Part shown: positions 47,018 through 55,600 of the stretch, piece by piece
How the letters are laid out: every line of letters begins with the position of its first letter
How positions within the stretch are numbered: position 1 is the stretch's first letter
DNA from: Thiosocius sp963808165
GTDB taxonomy: Bacteria > Pseudomonadota > Gammaproteobacteria > Chromatiales > Chromatiaceae
Direction of reading: 5' to 3'
Length of the DNA: 64,000 nucleotides
Assembly (NCBI GenBank): GCA_963808165.1
Contig: CAWEET010000021.1
Coordinates: 248,001 to 312,000 of the forward strand
Made by a program: the position numbers and the translations under genes
Notes under the pieces: generated by a model
The model's input: only the letters and a program-made list of their open reading frames with translations
Told to the model about the DNA's origin: nothing
Database searches by the model: none

Positions 47018-48637
47018 CTAGTGCCCGTCTTTGGGTTGTTGCGCCTTCATTCGGTACGGTGCCGGGTCGATGTTGTGCGCCCTCAGCTTTTGGTGCACCG
47101 CCCGGGCGGTGATCCCGACCTCTCTTGCGACAGCACTGACGTTGCCTCCCCGCCTGAGCAGCGCGTCCCTCAGTAACTGCGTCTCCGCGGCTTGGGCCGC
47201 GTGGCGCGTCTGCGTGCGCAAATCCATGTGCTGCCCCGCTTCGCACCCAGCGGCGGCATCGGGAACGGGCGCATCGATGTCTTCAATACACGACCCACGA
47301 GCGAACAAGAAGGCGCGCTCGAGGACGTTTTCGAGTTCGCGGACATTCCCGGGCCAGGCATGTCGCATGATTTTGGACCATGCCAGTTCGCCAAGAACCT
47401 TGCGTGGCTGTCGATATTTGATACTCAGACGCCGGAGTACCAGGCCGACCAACTCGGCAAGGTCTTCGCGTCGATCCCGCAGCGGCGGTATGACGATCGG
47501 GACGACATTCAGGCGATAGTAGAGATCGCTGCGAAACTGTCCGTTCGCCAGCATGGCCTCAATTTTTCGATTCGACGCTGCAATGACCCGTACGCACGAC
47601 TGCATGACCTGGTGCCCCCCGACGCGCTCGTATTCGCCCTCTTGGAGCACCCGCAGCAGTTTGGCCTGGGCGAGCAGTGGCAGGCTGTCGATCTCGTCCA
47701 GGAATAAGGTACCCTGCTCGGCGCGCTCGAAGAAGCCGCGATGCACGCTGTACGCGCCAGTGAATGCCCCCTTTTCGTGACCAAACAGCGCACTCTCGAT
47801 GAGGTCCGCCGGAATGGCGCCGCAATTGACTGCGATGAATTCATTCGCGCTGCAGGCGCTCAGCGCATGGATTGCCTTCGCGATGATCTCTTTGCCGACC
47901 CCGGTCTCTCCGGTGATGAATACCGTGGCCTCTGTAGGTGCCACCACCTCGACCGCCCGCAGGGCCTGGCGCATCTCCCGGGACTCAGCCACGATGATCG
48001 GTTTCGCGCGCGGCTGGCGCTCCAATCTGTTGGCATTGGAGGCACACCAGGCCTGCTCCAGCTTTTCGGCGACGCGCACCGAAACGCCATCATCGCCCAA
48101 GCTCGAAACCAGGGTGCCCTCGTGATCACGATACTCGTCACCCACCGCAGCTTCTGCCAGTTCTGCATCGGTATAGATGCAGACTTCGCAGCGCGCGTCG
48201 CCGGCGGCGATGCGCTGCTTCAATTCAACCTTGGCATAACCGAAGTTGCGCGCCGCAATGCCGCCGAACACCGACGATGTCATGCGGCACAACTCGGGCG
48301 CCTCTTTAACCCTGTCTCCGAACGGGCAGCGGGTGTTCTCTACGCGGATGACGCCCGGCCGGCTCGAGGCGCGCGCAAAGGCCCCGCCAATGCGATTCTT
48401 GACCTGGGTGATGACATCGGCGTATTCCGCCGGTGTTATCGGACCGCTCAAGCCCAATTGCCGACGAGCCTCTGTCTCAAGGCAGCCACTGGCCGAGAGC
48501 CCCATAAGTTCAATATGATTGAACTTATCGTCGCAGGCAGCACAGCCTTTCTGCGCGGCAACTCTCAGGCTCTGGATGACGAAGGTCTGGAGAAAGGCGA
48601 TCGGATCCAGGACTGCAGGTGTCTTGTGAGACTTCAT
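47018..48637 (-). CDS. Sigma-54 activator with Cys-rich N-terminal sensor (MetOD1-like)
   Basis: The ATG at 48637 has GGAGG eight bases upstream (539 residues). Residues about 1-200 form a sensor domain with cysteines at 32, 35, 52, 104, 117, 150 and 153 (GCAAC, RCPFG, LCRM, CEVC). This pattern resembles methanogen-output-domain-1-like domains and could hold an Fe-S or metal centre. The AAA+ domain has Walker A GETGVGKE (243-250), GAFTGA (290-295), the loop that contacts sigma-54, and DEIDSLP. A Fis-type helix-turn-helix ends the protein. There is no receiver domain, so it senses a signal directly. It is the last gene of a reverse cluster headed by a carbonic anhydrase-like gene with a -24/-12 promoter. 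Confidence 0.9.
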   Translation of the reverse strand: MKSHKTPAVLDPIAFLQTFVIQSLRVAAQKGCAACDDKFNHIELMGLSASGCLETEARRQLGLSGPITPAEYADVITQVKNRIGGAFARASSRPGVIRVENTRCPFGDRVKEAPELCRMTSSVFGGIAARNFGYAKVELKQRIAAGDARCEVCIYTDAELAEAAVGDEYRDHEGTLVSSLGDDGVSVRVAEKLEQAWCASNANRLERQPRAKPIIVAESREMRQALRAVEVVAPTEATVFITGETGVGKEIIAKAIHALSACSANEFIAVNCGAIPADLIESALFGHEKGAFTGAYSVHRGFFERAEQGTLFLDEIDSLPLLAQAKLLRVLQEGEYERVGGHQVMQSCVRVIAASNRKIEAMLANGQFRSDLYYRLNVVPIVIPPLRDRREDLAELVGLVLRRLSIKYRQPRKVLGELAWSKIMRHAWPGNVRELENVLERAFLFARGSCIEDIDAPVPDAAAGCEAGQHMDLRTQTRHAAQAAETQLLRDALLRRGGNVSAVAREVGITARAVHQKLRAHNIDPAPYRMKAQQPKDGH

Positions 48638-49187
48638 TGCCATCGCCTCCGATAAATCGCATCCTGCAATGACTTGCCTGATCCGGGATCGCACGGACCG
48701 GTGATGACGCCGTTGCGGATCCATCCGATGTGTCGCGGCGATACGAAGACCGTGAACCCATGCGCGCCGATGCGCTGCAGAGATCGCCAGCGCAGACGCG
48801 ACATTGCCGGCAGTAATAGGCATTCGTCAGGTGCGCAGAGATCAGTAACATTCCCCCGGCGATGGTCAACCCGGTTTCCAGCGCCTCGGCCGCGAACCGT
48901 TCGGGAATGAACACCGCAAGAACAAGCATAGCAAAGCCGAGTCCGGCCACCAGGGCCATGAAGGGCTTGTTGTGCTGCCGGTAACCGGGCAGAAAGGCCA
49001 GCAGTCCGATGAGCATAAGCATCAGCGTCAACCCCAGGTGCGCCTCTTTCTCGGTTGCGGCAAGAATCGGCAGTGTCGCTGCCAGGAAAGGTGTGGCAAC
49101 ACAGTGAAAAATGCACACCAATGAACCAGCGACGCCGGCGCGGTCCCATTTTTCAGGTACGAAGCCCTGGATCGTTGCGGCCTGCAT
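48525..49187 (-). CDS. MerC-domain membrane protein, uncertain C-terminus
   Basis: The ATG at 49187 has GGGGG eight bases upstream. Residues 1-135 form four helices of MerC type, beginning with AGVAGSLVCIFHCVATPFLA, whose Cys and His-Cys are the usual metal-binding positions in helix 1. The last helix ends HLTNAYYCRQCRVC. The frame then runs on for about 85 residues of low-quality sequence and overlaps the activator start by 113 bases. The neighbouring frame has a stop at 48634-48636 that makes an ATGA overlap with the activator, and it encodes GFTVFVSPRHIGWIRNGV. The native end may be in that frame, from a shift or a separate 56-residue gene starting at 48804. MerC-like proteins move or bind soft metals, but the role here is unknown. 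Confidence 0.7.
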   Translation of the reverse strand: MQAATIQGFVPEKWDRAGVAGSLVCIFHCVATPFLAATLPILAATEKEAHLGLTLMLMLIGLLAFLPGYRQHNKPFMALVAGLGFAMLVLAVFIPERFAAEALETGLTIAGGMLLISAHLTNAYYCRQCRVCAGDLCSASARMGSRSSYRRDTSDGSATASSPVRAIPDQASHCRMRFIGGDGNEVSQDTCSPGSDRLSPDLRHPEPESCRAERLCCLRR

Positions 49188-49237
49188 AGCGAATCCCCCG
49201 ATTTCACGTGAAGATTGTCGTGTTGCGGTTGCCGGTT

Positions 49238-49453
49238 TCAGGGACAGCAGCGGCAGCCCTTGCCGCATTGCGGCAGAGCACCGATTGCCTTCTCCCGGCC
49301 GCTGACCATGGACCCGTGTACTGCCGGTGCGCTCAGCAGAACGCGTTGTGCCTTACCTCCGCACTCGGGACATTCCGGCGCAAAGGCCCTGACGGCATGA
49401 TATGCCTCGAAGTGCGTGCTGCATTCACGACACCGGTAGTCGTATGTCGGCAT
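49238..49453 (-). CDS. FmdB-type zinc ribbon protein
   Basis: The start MPTYDYRC at 49453 has GGAGGG upstream and is the canonical FmdB N-terminus (71 residues). Two CxxC knuckles bind zinc: CREC and CPEC, followed by a short loop (APAVHGSMVSG). The tail carries an extra GCRCCP with three cysteines. FmdB-family members occur beside amidases and sulfur or one-carbon enzymes; the name comes from regulation of formamidase. It lies between the carbonic anhydrase-like gene and the MerC-like gene, same strand, 50 bases from the latter. Confidence 0.88.
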   Translation of the reverse strand: MPTYDYRCRECSTHFEAYHAVRAFAPECPECGGKAQRVLLSAPAVHGSMVSGREKAIGALPQCGKGCRCCP

Positions 49454-49486
49454 GGTTCGTTCCCTCCGGCCGATGCGGTAAAAGGG

Positions 49487-49518
49487 GGCCACCGGACAGG
49501 CTTGCCTTTCCGGTGGCC
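49487..49518 (-). terminator. Strong hairpin after the carbonic anhydrase-like gene
   Basis: GGCCACCGG at 49487-49495 pairs perfectly with CCGGTGGCC at 49510-49518 (9-bp stem, 14-base loop). On the reverse transcript it is followed by CCCCTTTT. It begins 12 bases after the end of the carbonic anhydrase-like gene. It may end most transcripts, or protect the upstream mRNA, giving high enzyme and low downstream regulator levels. Confidence 0.6.
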
Positions 49519-49530
49519 AAGGTCGGAAGA

Positions 49531-50184
49531 TCAGACCCAACGTGGTGGTTGATCGCCCTTCACCTTCATCGAGGCGGCGGTTGCCTGGGTGACGCCGCGG
49601 TTCGGCGCATTCAGGTCAGGCGCGCGAAGACGGCGAAACTCCGTTTCCCAGATCCAGCCGCTGATGACGATCTCGTCCGGGATCAATGGGTGTTTTCGCA
49701 GGTATTCCACGCACTTGATGCAGGTCGCATCGACGTCGTCCATCATCCCGATCCACTTGGCGAAACTGCCGGGGGCGAGGGTCATTTCGGGGAGCGAGGG
49801 ATCGACAGGGATGTTGTCGACGTCGATGCCCTTCGCGCGCAGTGCCTTCTCCAGGTCCATGCCGTTGGCCGAAAGCATGCCGCAGCCGGTGTGCTGCAGG
49901 ACAATGATTTCCCTGGTGCCAAAGAAGTTGATGGTCAACATGGCTGACCGAATCGCGTCATCCGTCACGATACCGCCCGCGTTGCGGAACAGGTGGGCGT
50001 CGCCGCCACCCACCGGCGTGTCCGCCTGGATGCCGAGCGCCTCATCCACCGGCAGTCTCTCGTCCATGCAGGCCAGCACCCAAAGCCTGCGCTTGTTCGG
50101 ACCGTCGGCTCCGTACTGGCGCCGTATCTCCCATTCGTCATAGGCCTTGATCCTGGCCTCCAGATCTGATTTGACCGTTGTCAT
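49531..50184 (-). CDS. Class D-like beta-carbonic anhydrase / COS hydrolase-type enzyme
   Basis: The 217-residue enzyme has the beta-class zinc site: Cys39-x-Asp41-x-Arg43 in ACMDERLP and His98-x-x-Cys101 in QHTGCGM. Length and the strings EIRRQYGADGPNKRRLW, HLFRNAGGIVTDDAIRSAM and FFGTREIIVL resemble the clade that includes Thiobacillus thioparus carbonyl sulfide hydrolase as well as true CO2 hydratases. Reaction is therefore CO2 hydration or COS hydrolysis to sulfide and CO2; the sequence alone does not decide. It is the first gene of the reverse cluster and has a good sigma-54 promoter 62-77 bases upstream. Confidence 0.9.
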   Translation of the reverse strand: MTTVKSDLEARIKAYDEWEIRRQYGADGPNKRRLWVLACMDERLPVDEALGIQADTPVGGGDAHLFRNAGGIVTDDAIRSAMLTINFFGTREIIVLQHTGCGMLSANGMDLEKALRAKGIDVDNIPVDPSLPEMTLAPGSFAKWIGMMDDVDATCIKCVEYLRKHPLIPDEIVISGWIWETEFRRLRAPDLNAPNRGVTQATAASMKVKGDQPPRWV

Positions 50185-50245
50185 ATTGAACTCCTGCAGC
50201 TTGCGCTAGCCTGGACGGCGCCAATACGCCGATGCGGTAGCTGGT

Positions 50246-50261
50246 TGCAGTTCCAATGCCA
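50246..50261 (-). promoter_or_regulatory. Sigma-54 promoter candidate (-24/-12)
   Basis: Read on the reverse strand the site is TGGCATTGGAACTGCA. It has GG at -24 and GC at -12 with exact spacing, and matches the consensus TGGCAC-N5-TTGCW in 9 of 11 fixed positions. Transcription would start about 50 bases before the carbonic anhydrase-like ATG. A sigma-54 activator gene is in the same cluster. Confidence 0.65.
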
Positions 50262-50354
50262 ATCCTTCAAAGGCTGAAAAATCAGCCGCTTAGCCAATCG
50301 GCTGTCGCTCGAGCGGTACCCGGTGCTTCGCATTGCAGCGGCGCAAGTCCAAGG

Positions 50355-50398
50355 AATATCTGATATTGCTCAATGACTTGAGCCGATGCGAAGTCGCA
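50355..50398. promoter_or_regulatory. Cluster of palindromes, candidate activator-binding site
   Basis: Three perfect inverted repeats sit side by side: AATATC-T-GATATT (50355-50367), GCTCAA-TGAC-TTGAGC (50368-50383) and TGCGA-AG-TCGCA (50387-50398). They lie 95-150 bases upstream of the -24/-12 element, the normal place for upstream activator sequences bound by Fis-type domains of sigma-54 activators. Confidence 0.5.
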
Positions 50399-50882
50399 CT
50401 TCCCAGCGCGAAGTGGACCTTCCGGATCCACAGGGTCGGCATCGCTGCTGCCGACGTTGCTGATACCGTGTGACGCTGCTGGGTGGTGGGTAGCGTCGGC
50501 AGTGAAACCACCGCCACTGTCGTTGCGTTTCGCTCATCCGGGGCGCGGATGCGCAGGCCGAGCCGCCGTTGGTCAGGGCAGTGGGTTGAGTCAGCAAACC
50601 GAACCGGACTGGGCCGGTCGGCAACGCGTCAATGAAAGGCCGCCTATGGTCATCAGGGATGTCACAGATGGCAGTACGCATCGACATGCCGCTTGAATCG
50701 GGCTTGATTCCTTTATGCTCGTCGACTCGCCGTCAGACTCCGGCTGATTGACTGTTCGGGGTATATCCTCGAGCGAGTCGCGAAAAAGATATCTATAGTC
50801 TTAGCGGTCAATCATGTGTCGACGGCCGTCGCACCCCGGTGACGAAAACAGAACACCCGGCGGCAACAAGGAAACAGAAAAG

Positions 50883-51683
50883 ATGCCCATGTTGAGCCTT
50901 CGCGACATCGATCTGCATTATGAGATCACTGGTGAAGGTGACCCGATTCTCTTCATCCATGGCCTCGGGTCCAGTGGCCGCGACTGGGCGCCACAGGTCG
51001 CTGTATTCTGCAAAACCCACCAGACAATCACCTTCGATGTGCGTGGTCACGGTCGATCTGACAAGCCGCCGGGGCCCTACACTGTCCCGCTGTTTGCAGC
51101 CGATACCATGGCATTGATGCAGTCTCTCGGTGTTGGCCAGGCGCACCTCGTGGGGCTCTCCATGGGCGGCATGATTGCCTTCCAAATGTCGATCGATGCG
51201 CCGGAACTGGTCAGAAGCATGACTATCGTCAACAGCGGGCCAGAGCTGATTCTTCGTGGCTGGAAACAGCGTCTGCTCTGGTTCCAGCGCCAGTCCGTCG
51301 TGCGACTCTTGGGCATGCGCAAAATGGGAGAGATGCTGGGTAGACGACTTTTCCCCGAGCAGGCGCAGAACGAGTTACGCGAGCGGTTTGTCGAGCGCTG
51401 GGCCGAGAACGACAAACGTGCCTATTACCAGGCGATGCAGGGGCTGGTGGGTTGGTCGGTCGCCGAGCACCTTGGCAAGATCCAATGCCCGACCTTATTC
51501 ATCGCCGCCGACCAGGATTACACCCCGGTTTCGCTAAAACAGCACTACGTCGAGCAGATGCCGAATGCGACGCTGAAACTGATCCATGAATCGCGCCATT
51601 TCACTTCTGCCGATCAGCCTGCGCGATTCAACCAGGCCCTGGCGGATTTTCTGACAGGCCCGGCCGGATCGGGGCCTGTCTGA
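50883..51683 (+). CDS. Alpha/beta hydrolase
   Basis: This 266-residue soluble hydrolase has the oxyanion string HGLGSSGRDW, FDVRGHGRSDKP, nucleophile elbow GLSMGGM and late HESRHFTS; the acid is probably in AADQDYTPV. It resembles 3-oxoadipate enol-lactonase and related esterases. The start MPMLSLRDI at 50883 follows AAGGAAACAG; 23 upstream in-frame residues look non-coding. It diverges from the carbonic anhydrase-like cluster and shares the 700-base gap holding the sigma-54 elements. Confidence 0.85.
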   Translation: MPMLSLRDIDLHYEITGEGDPILFIHGLGSSGRDWAPQVAVFCKTHQTITFDVRGHGRSDKPPGPYTVPLFAADTMALMQSLGVGQAHLVGLSMGGMIAFQMSIDAPELVRSMTIVNSGPELILRGWKQRLLWFQRQSVVRLLGMRKMGEMLGRRLFPEQAQNELRERFVERWAENDKRAYYQAMQGLVGWSVAEHLGKIQCPTLFIAADQDYTPVSLKQHYVEQMPNATLKLIHESRHFTSADQPARFNQALADFLTGPAGSGPV

Positions 51684-51778
51684 CGCCAGGGCAGGCAGTG
51701 CCGCAGTGAGGGACTCCCCTGGTTGGCGTGAAGCAGTGCGCCGCCCCGCGGGGCAGGCTGATCCCGCGGTCGGCTGTT

Positions 51779-51952
51779 TCAGTCGGCAATATCGATGATC
51801 ATCCCGACGCCGGCGCCTATGCTCGCGCCCGCGGCGGTGTTTCCCGACATCGAGCCGATGCCGCCACCGACCATCGCGCCGGCCATCGTGGCACAACCCG
51901 CGACGGCGCTAATGAGCGATCCGGCCAGGATGATTGCTGCGAACCGTTTCAT
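51779..51952 (-). CDS. Small glycine-zipper lipoprotein
   Basis: This 57-residue lipoprotein (SLISAVAGCATM) has a glycine-zipper body (AGAMVGGGIGSMSG, GASIGAGVGM). GGAG precedes the ATG at 51952 by eight bases. Such proteins sit in the outer membrane or periplasm. It is 28 bases downstream of the periplasmic protein at 51981, so the two are co-transcribed. Confidence 0.75.
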   Translation of the reverse strand: MKRFAAIILAGSLISAVAGCATMAGAMVGGGIGSMSGNTAAGASIGAGVGMIIDIAD

Positions 51953-51980
51953 GTGCGTTTCTCCTCGGGGCAGTTCCGGC

Positions 51981-52358
51981 TCATTTGCCGGACGCGGGCT
52001 TGACGATATCCAGCCAGATGACCGCAATCACCGGTGTATCCCGTCCGGCGGGGTTCGATTCGTACCAGCGATCGATTCGCTCCAGCAGATCGTCGATCGT
52101 CAGATCCCCGAGCGCCTGTCCGGTGCGCTCGCTCAGCGTCTTCCTGTCCGCGTTCGGGGCAGTCTTCTGCGCATAGGTCCACTCGGCGTCCATCATATTG
52201 GCAACACCGATCAGGTAGGCGCGCTTCTCCAGTGCCGAGGCTTCCGACCAGTGCGTACCGTTCACCTGCTTGAGTTCACCGGCGGCGACAGGGCCCGCTG
52301 CACAGAAGGCACCCAGCGCCAGTACGGTGCCGGCGATCGCTCTTTTCCATCGAGACAT
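51981..52358 (-). CDS. Small exported protein, unknown function
   Basis: This 125-residue protein has a clear signal peptide (AIAGTVLALGAFCAAGPVAAG). The mature part is helical (WSEASALEKRAYLIGVANMM, LTIDDLLERIDRWYESNPA, VIAVIWLDIVKP). Similar small periplasmic proteins occur with glycine-zipper lipoproteins, as here. No enzymatic motif was seen. Confidence 0.75.
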   Translation of the reverse strand: MSRWKRAIAGTVLALGAFCAAGPVAAGELKQVNGTHWSEASALEKRAYLIGVANMMDAEWTYAQKTAPNADRKTLSERTGQALGDLTIDDLLERIDRWYESNPAGRDTPVIAVIWLDIVKPASGK

Positions 52359-52618
52359 CGTGAGCCTCCTCGTTGGCTTTTGAATCGGGACCGGCGCAAA
52401 GGCGCGGACCCGGGTGATTATAGGCCGAACGCGGGGGGCTTACCCAAGTCCGGTGGATCGTTGCCGGGGATGTCGTTCGTCAACCGCGCACTGCATCGTC
52501 GGCGGCATGCGGGCGCAACGGGCCTCGCTAAACTCACCAAGCCGTGTATCACACTCAGCTCGGTATGTTGTAATTGTCAAGGTACCTGCATTCGAAGATT
52601 AAACGATACGGAGCGTTC

Positions 52619-55600
52619 GTGAGCGAAACCGTTTCCATGGCAAAGCGATCGTCGGCTGGCGCAGGCATTCGCTGGACACGAATAGCAGTGGGCCTGCTGC
52701 TGGTGCCGCTGCTGGTTGCGGCCGCCGTGCTGAGCTGGGTCGCGATTGACAGGGACGGCGTAAGACGCGCCGTCGAAGGCCTCGTCAGCCAGTTCGGCGA
52801 GCGTCCTTTCACCATCGAGGGTGAATTCGACTATGAACTGGGCAGGATCATTCGGGTCCGTGCCGGCAAGATCCGTTGGCGCAACCTCCCCGCTGCCGCC
52901 TCTCCGTACATGCTCGAGATCGAAGACTTTTCGGGTTCGGTCGACCTGTTCAGCCTGTTCGACTGGCCGATCGTCGTCACTGGCTTGCAGGCGAGTGATG
53001 CAAAGCTTCGATTCGAATGGGACGAACAGGCGGGCTTCAACTGGGATTTGAATCGTCCCAGGAAGTCGGCGTCGGACAGGCCGAAACCCAGGGACCCGTT
53101 GCCGCTGGTCATCGATGAGGCGGCGGTCAGAAACGTGAATATCGCGTTTCGTCATCCGTCCCTGACCGAAGAACTCGTGATTATCGTGCGTCAGGCCGAG
53201 CATCAGCAGGACAAGGCGCACCGGCTGGTCGTGTCCGGCGCTGTCACGTTGGACGGGAGCGAACTGGCGCTGGACGGGCGGATCGGGCCGTTTCCCGAAC
53301 TGGCCGTCGCGGGTGCGGTGGATCTTGACGTGGTAATTACCGGACTGCTTGCTACCCTGACGGCCAGGGGCAGCGTGTCGTCGCTGGCGCAACTGCAGGA
53401 TCTCAAGCTGACGACGCTTCTCGAGGCGCCGAGCGCAGCCGATCTCGCTCCGCGATTGGAGCTACCGCTCGATACCACCGGCAGGGTGCAGCTCAGCGGC
53501 GATATCGCGACCCGCGGCGAAGGCATCGATACCACTGTCCGCGGGACATTCGGCGAGTACGAGGTGGATGCGCGCTTCGCCCGCGAGCGCCGGGAATCAC
53601 TTCACGGCCTCGATGCGGACATAAGATCCACCGGCCCCAGTCTTCGTGATCTCGCGGCGATGGCGGGCCTGCCGGATATGCCGGATGTCCCCTACGTGCT
53701 CGAGGCGCGTGCCCGGGCTACGGAACTTGGACTCGAGATCGAACGCCTCCGGCTCGATGCCTCCGGATTGCGCATCGATGCCTCGGGCAGGGCCGGCGGC
53801 ATGCCGGAACTGCGTGACATCGATCTGGATTTGATCGCCGAAGGCTCGGATTTCGCCGCTGTCGCCCGATTGTTTGGCCTGGATGTCGAGGCGGATCTGC
53901 CGTTTCAGTTCAAGGTCGCAGTCGAGAGCCATGGTCGCGGCGAGGATGACGGGGTCGATGCCGGCTTGAAGCTGGGTGACGCGACTGCGGCAGTGACCGG
54001 TTCGCTCAGCGAAGCAGCGGATTTCTCCGGCTCCCGACTGCGGTTCAGCTTCGATGCGGCCGATGCGAATCAACTGACGGCCATGCTCGGTGTCGTCGCG
54101 CCGGCGCGGTCGAGCTTGCAGATTCAAGGCACCAGTTGGATCTCCGCTGAACAGATCGGCTTCGATGATATCGAGGCGACCATCGCCGGCGCGGAACTCA
54201 GTGGCAGTGCCAGGATCGGTCGCGGGCCCGGGCAGTCCACGTTCGGCTTCGACGGCCAGGCAAAGGGCCCGAACCTTGCCGCCATCCTGGGCCCCATGCT
54301 GCCCGAAGAAAGCCGGTCCCTTGTGCCCCAACTCCGCTTTGAGACGGCTGCCAGGCTGCGGCTGGCCCAGGGAGATCTGCATCTGGAGTCGATCGCAGCC
54401 ACTGTCGGTAGCAGCAAGGCGGGCTTCGTTGGCCGCATCGACATGGAGAAACCTGGTATCAATCTGGATGGCGAGCTATCGGTCAGTGGCGACAGCCTTG
54501 CGGAACTGCTCAGTGGGCTCGCGCTCGACCAAATGCCGGCCGAGGCGTTCAGCCTGAATAGCCGATTGCGCTGGACAGCGCGTTCGATCCATCTCGATGA
54601 ACTCCAATTTACCGCCCGGCCGGTCAAGATTGGCGGCGCGATCGGTCTGATTGGTGACGACTACTCGCGGGTCCAATTCGATCTCGATGTTGGCGGCGAG
54701 AATCTGGCTGCGCTGGTCCCCGGAAATGATCTCTACGAGCCTGCCCGGGTGCCTTTTCATTTGGATGCGCATGGTGCGATCGATCCGGCTGCTGTCGCTA
54801 TCGAGCGGTTTGAGGCGCAACTGGGCGATGCGCGACTGGCGCTGTCGGGCAAGCTGCAACTCCAGCCGACACTGGCCGCGAAGCAGTTCAAGCTACAGGG
54901 CGGCGGTAAACGTCTTTCCGACCTCGGCACGTTTGGGCGATGGCGACTGACAGACCGCCCGTTCACCATCGCGGCGTCGGTGAAGGGCGGTGCCGATGCT
55001 CAGCTGCTCGAAGAGCTGCGTTTCGACTCCGGCGAGAACAATGTCATTGGCCGTCTTCGCTATGTCGACAGAGAGGTACCGTTCATCGATATCGCAGTCG
55101 AATCGACCCGGCTGGATCTCGATGAGATTCGGCTACCCGTTTATGTCGATAGCGAATCTTCGGCAACTGCGGCCGGTGGGGACAGGGTGTTTTCCAAAGA
55201 ACCGCTGCCGTTCCACCTGATCGACAGTATTGACGCAGAAATCAGCCTGCGCATCGATGATCTGATCACGCACGATCGCCGCTGGCGCAATCTGATAGCC
55301 GATGCAACGATCGATCAAGGCGTAGTCGAGATCCGGCAAGCGCAGGTCGATGCCGCGAAAGGCAAGGCAAAGCTTCGTGGTGTGATGAAACCGACACCCG
55401 CGGGCCGGAACATCACGGTTGAGATAACCGCGGCCGACGCGATGATCGCGCTCCAGGAGATGACGCCGGATGAACTACGCCAGCTGCCGCGCAATGCCGT
55501 CGACGCCCGCTTGTCGGCTACCGGTAACTCGCCACATGAACTCGCTGCCTCCCTCGACGGTTTCGTCTGGGTTATCGGCGGCGAAGGTAAGGCGTTGCGC

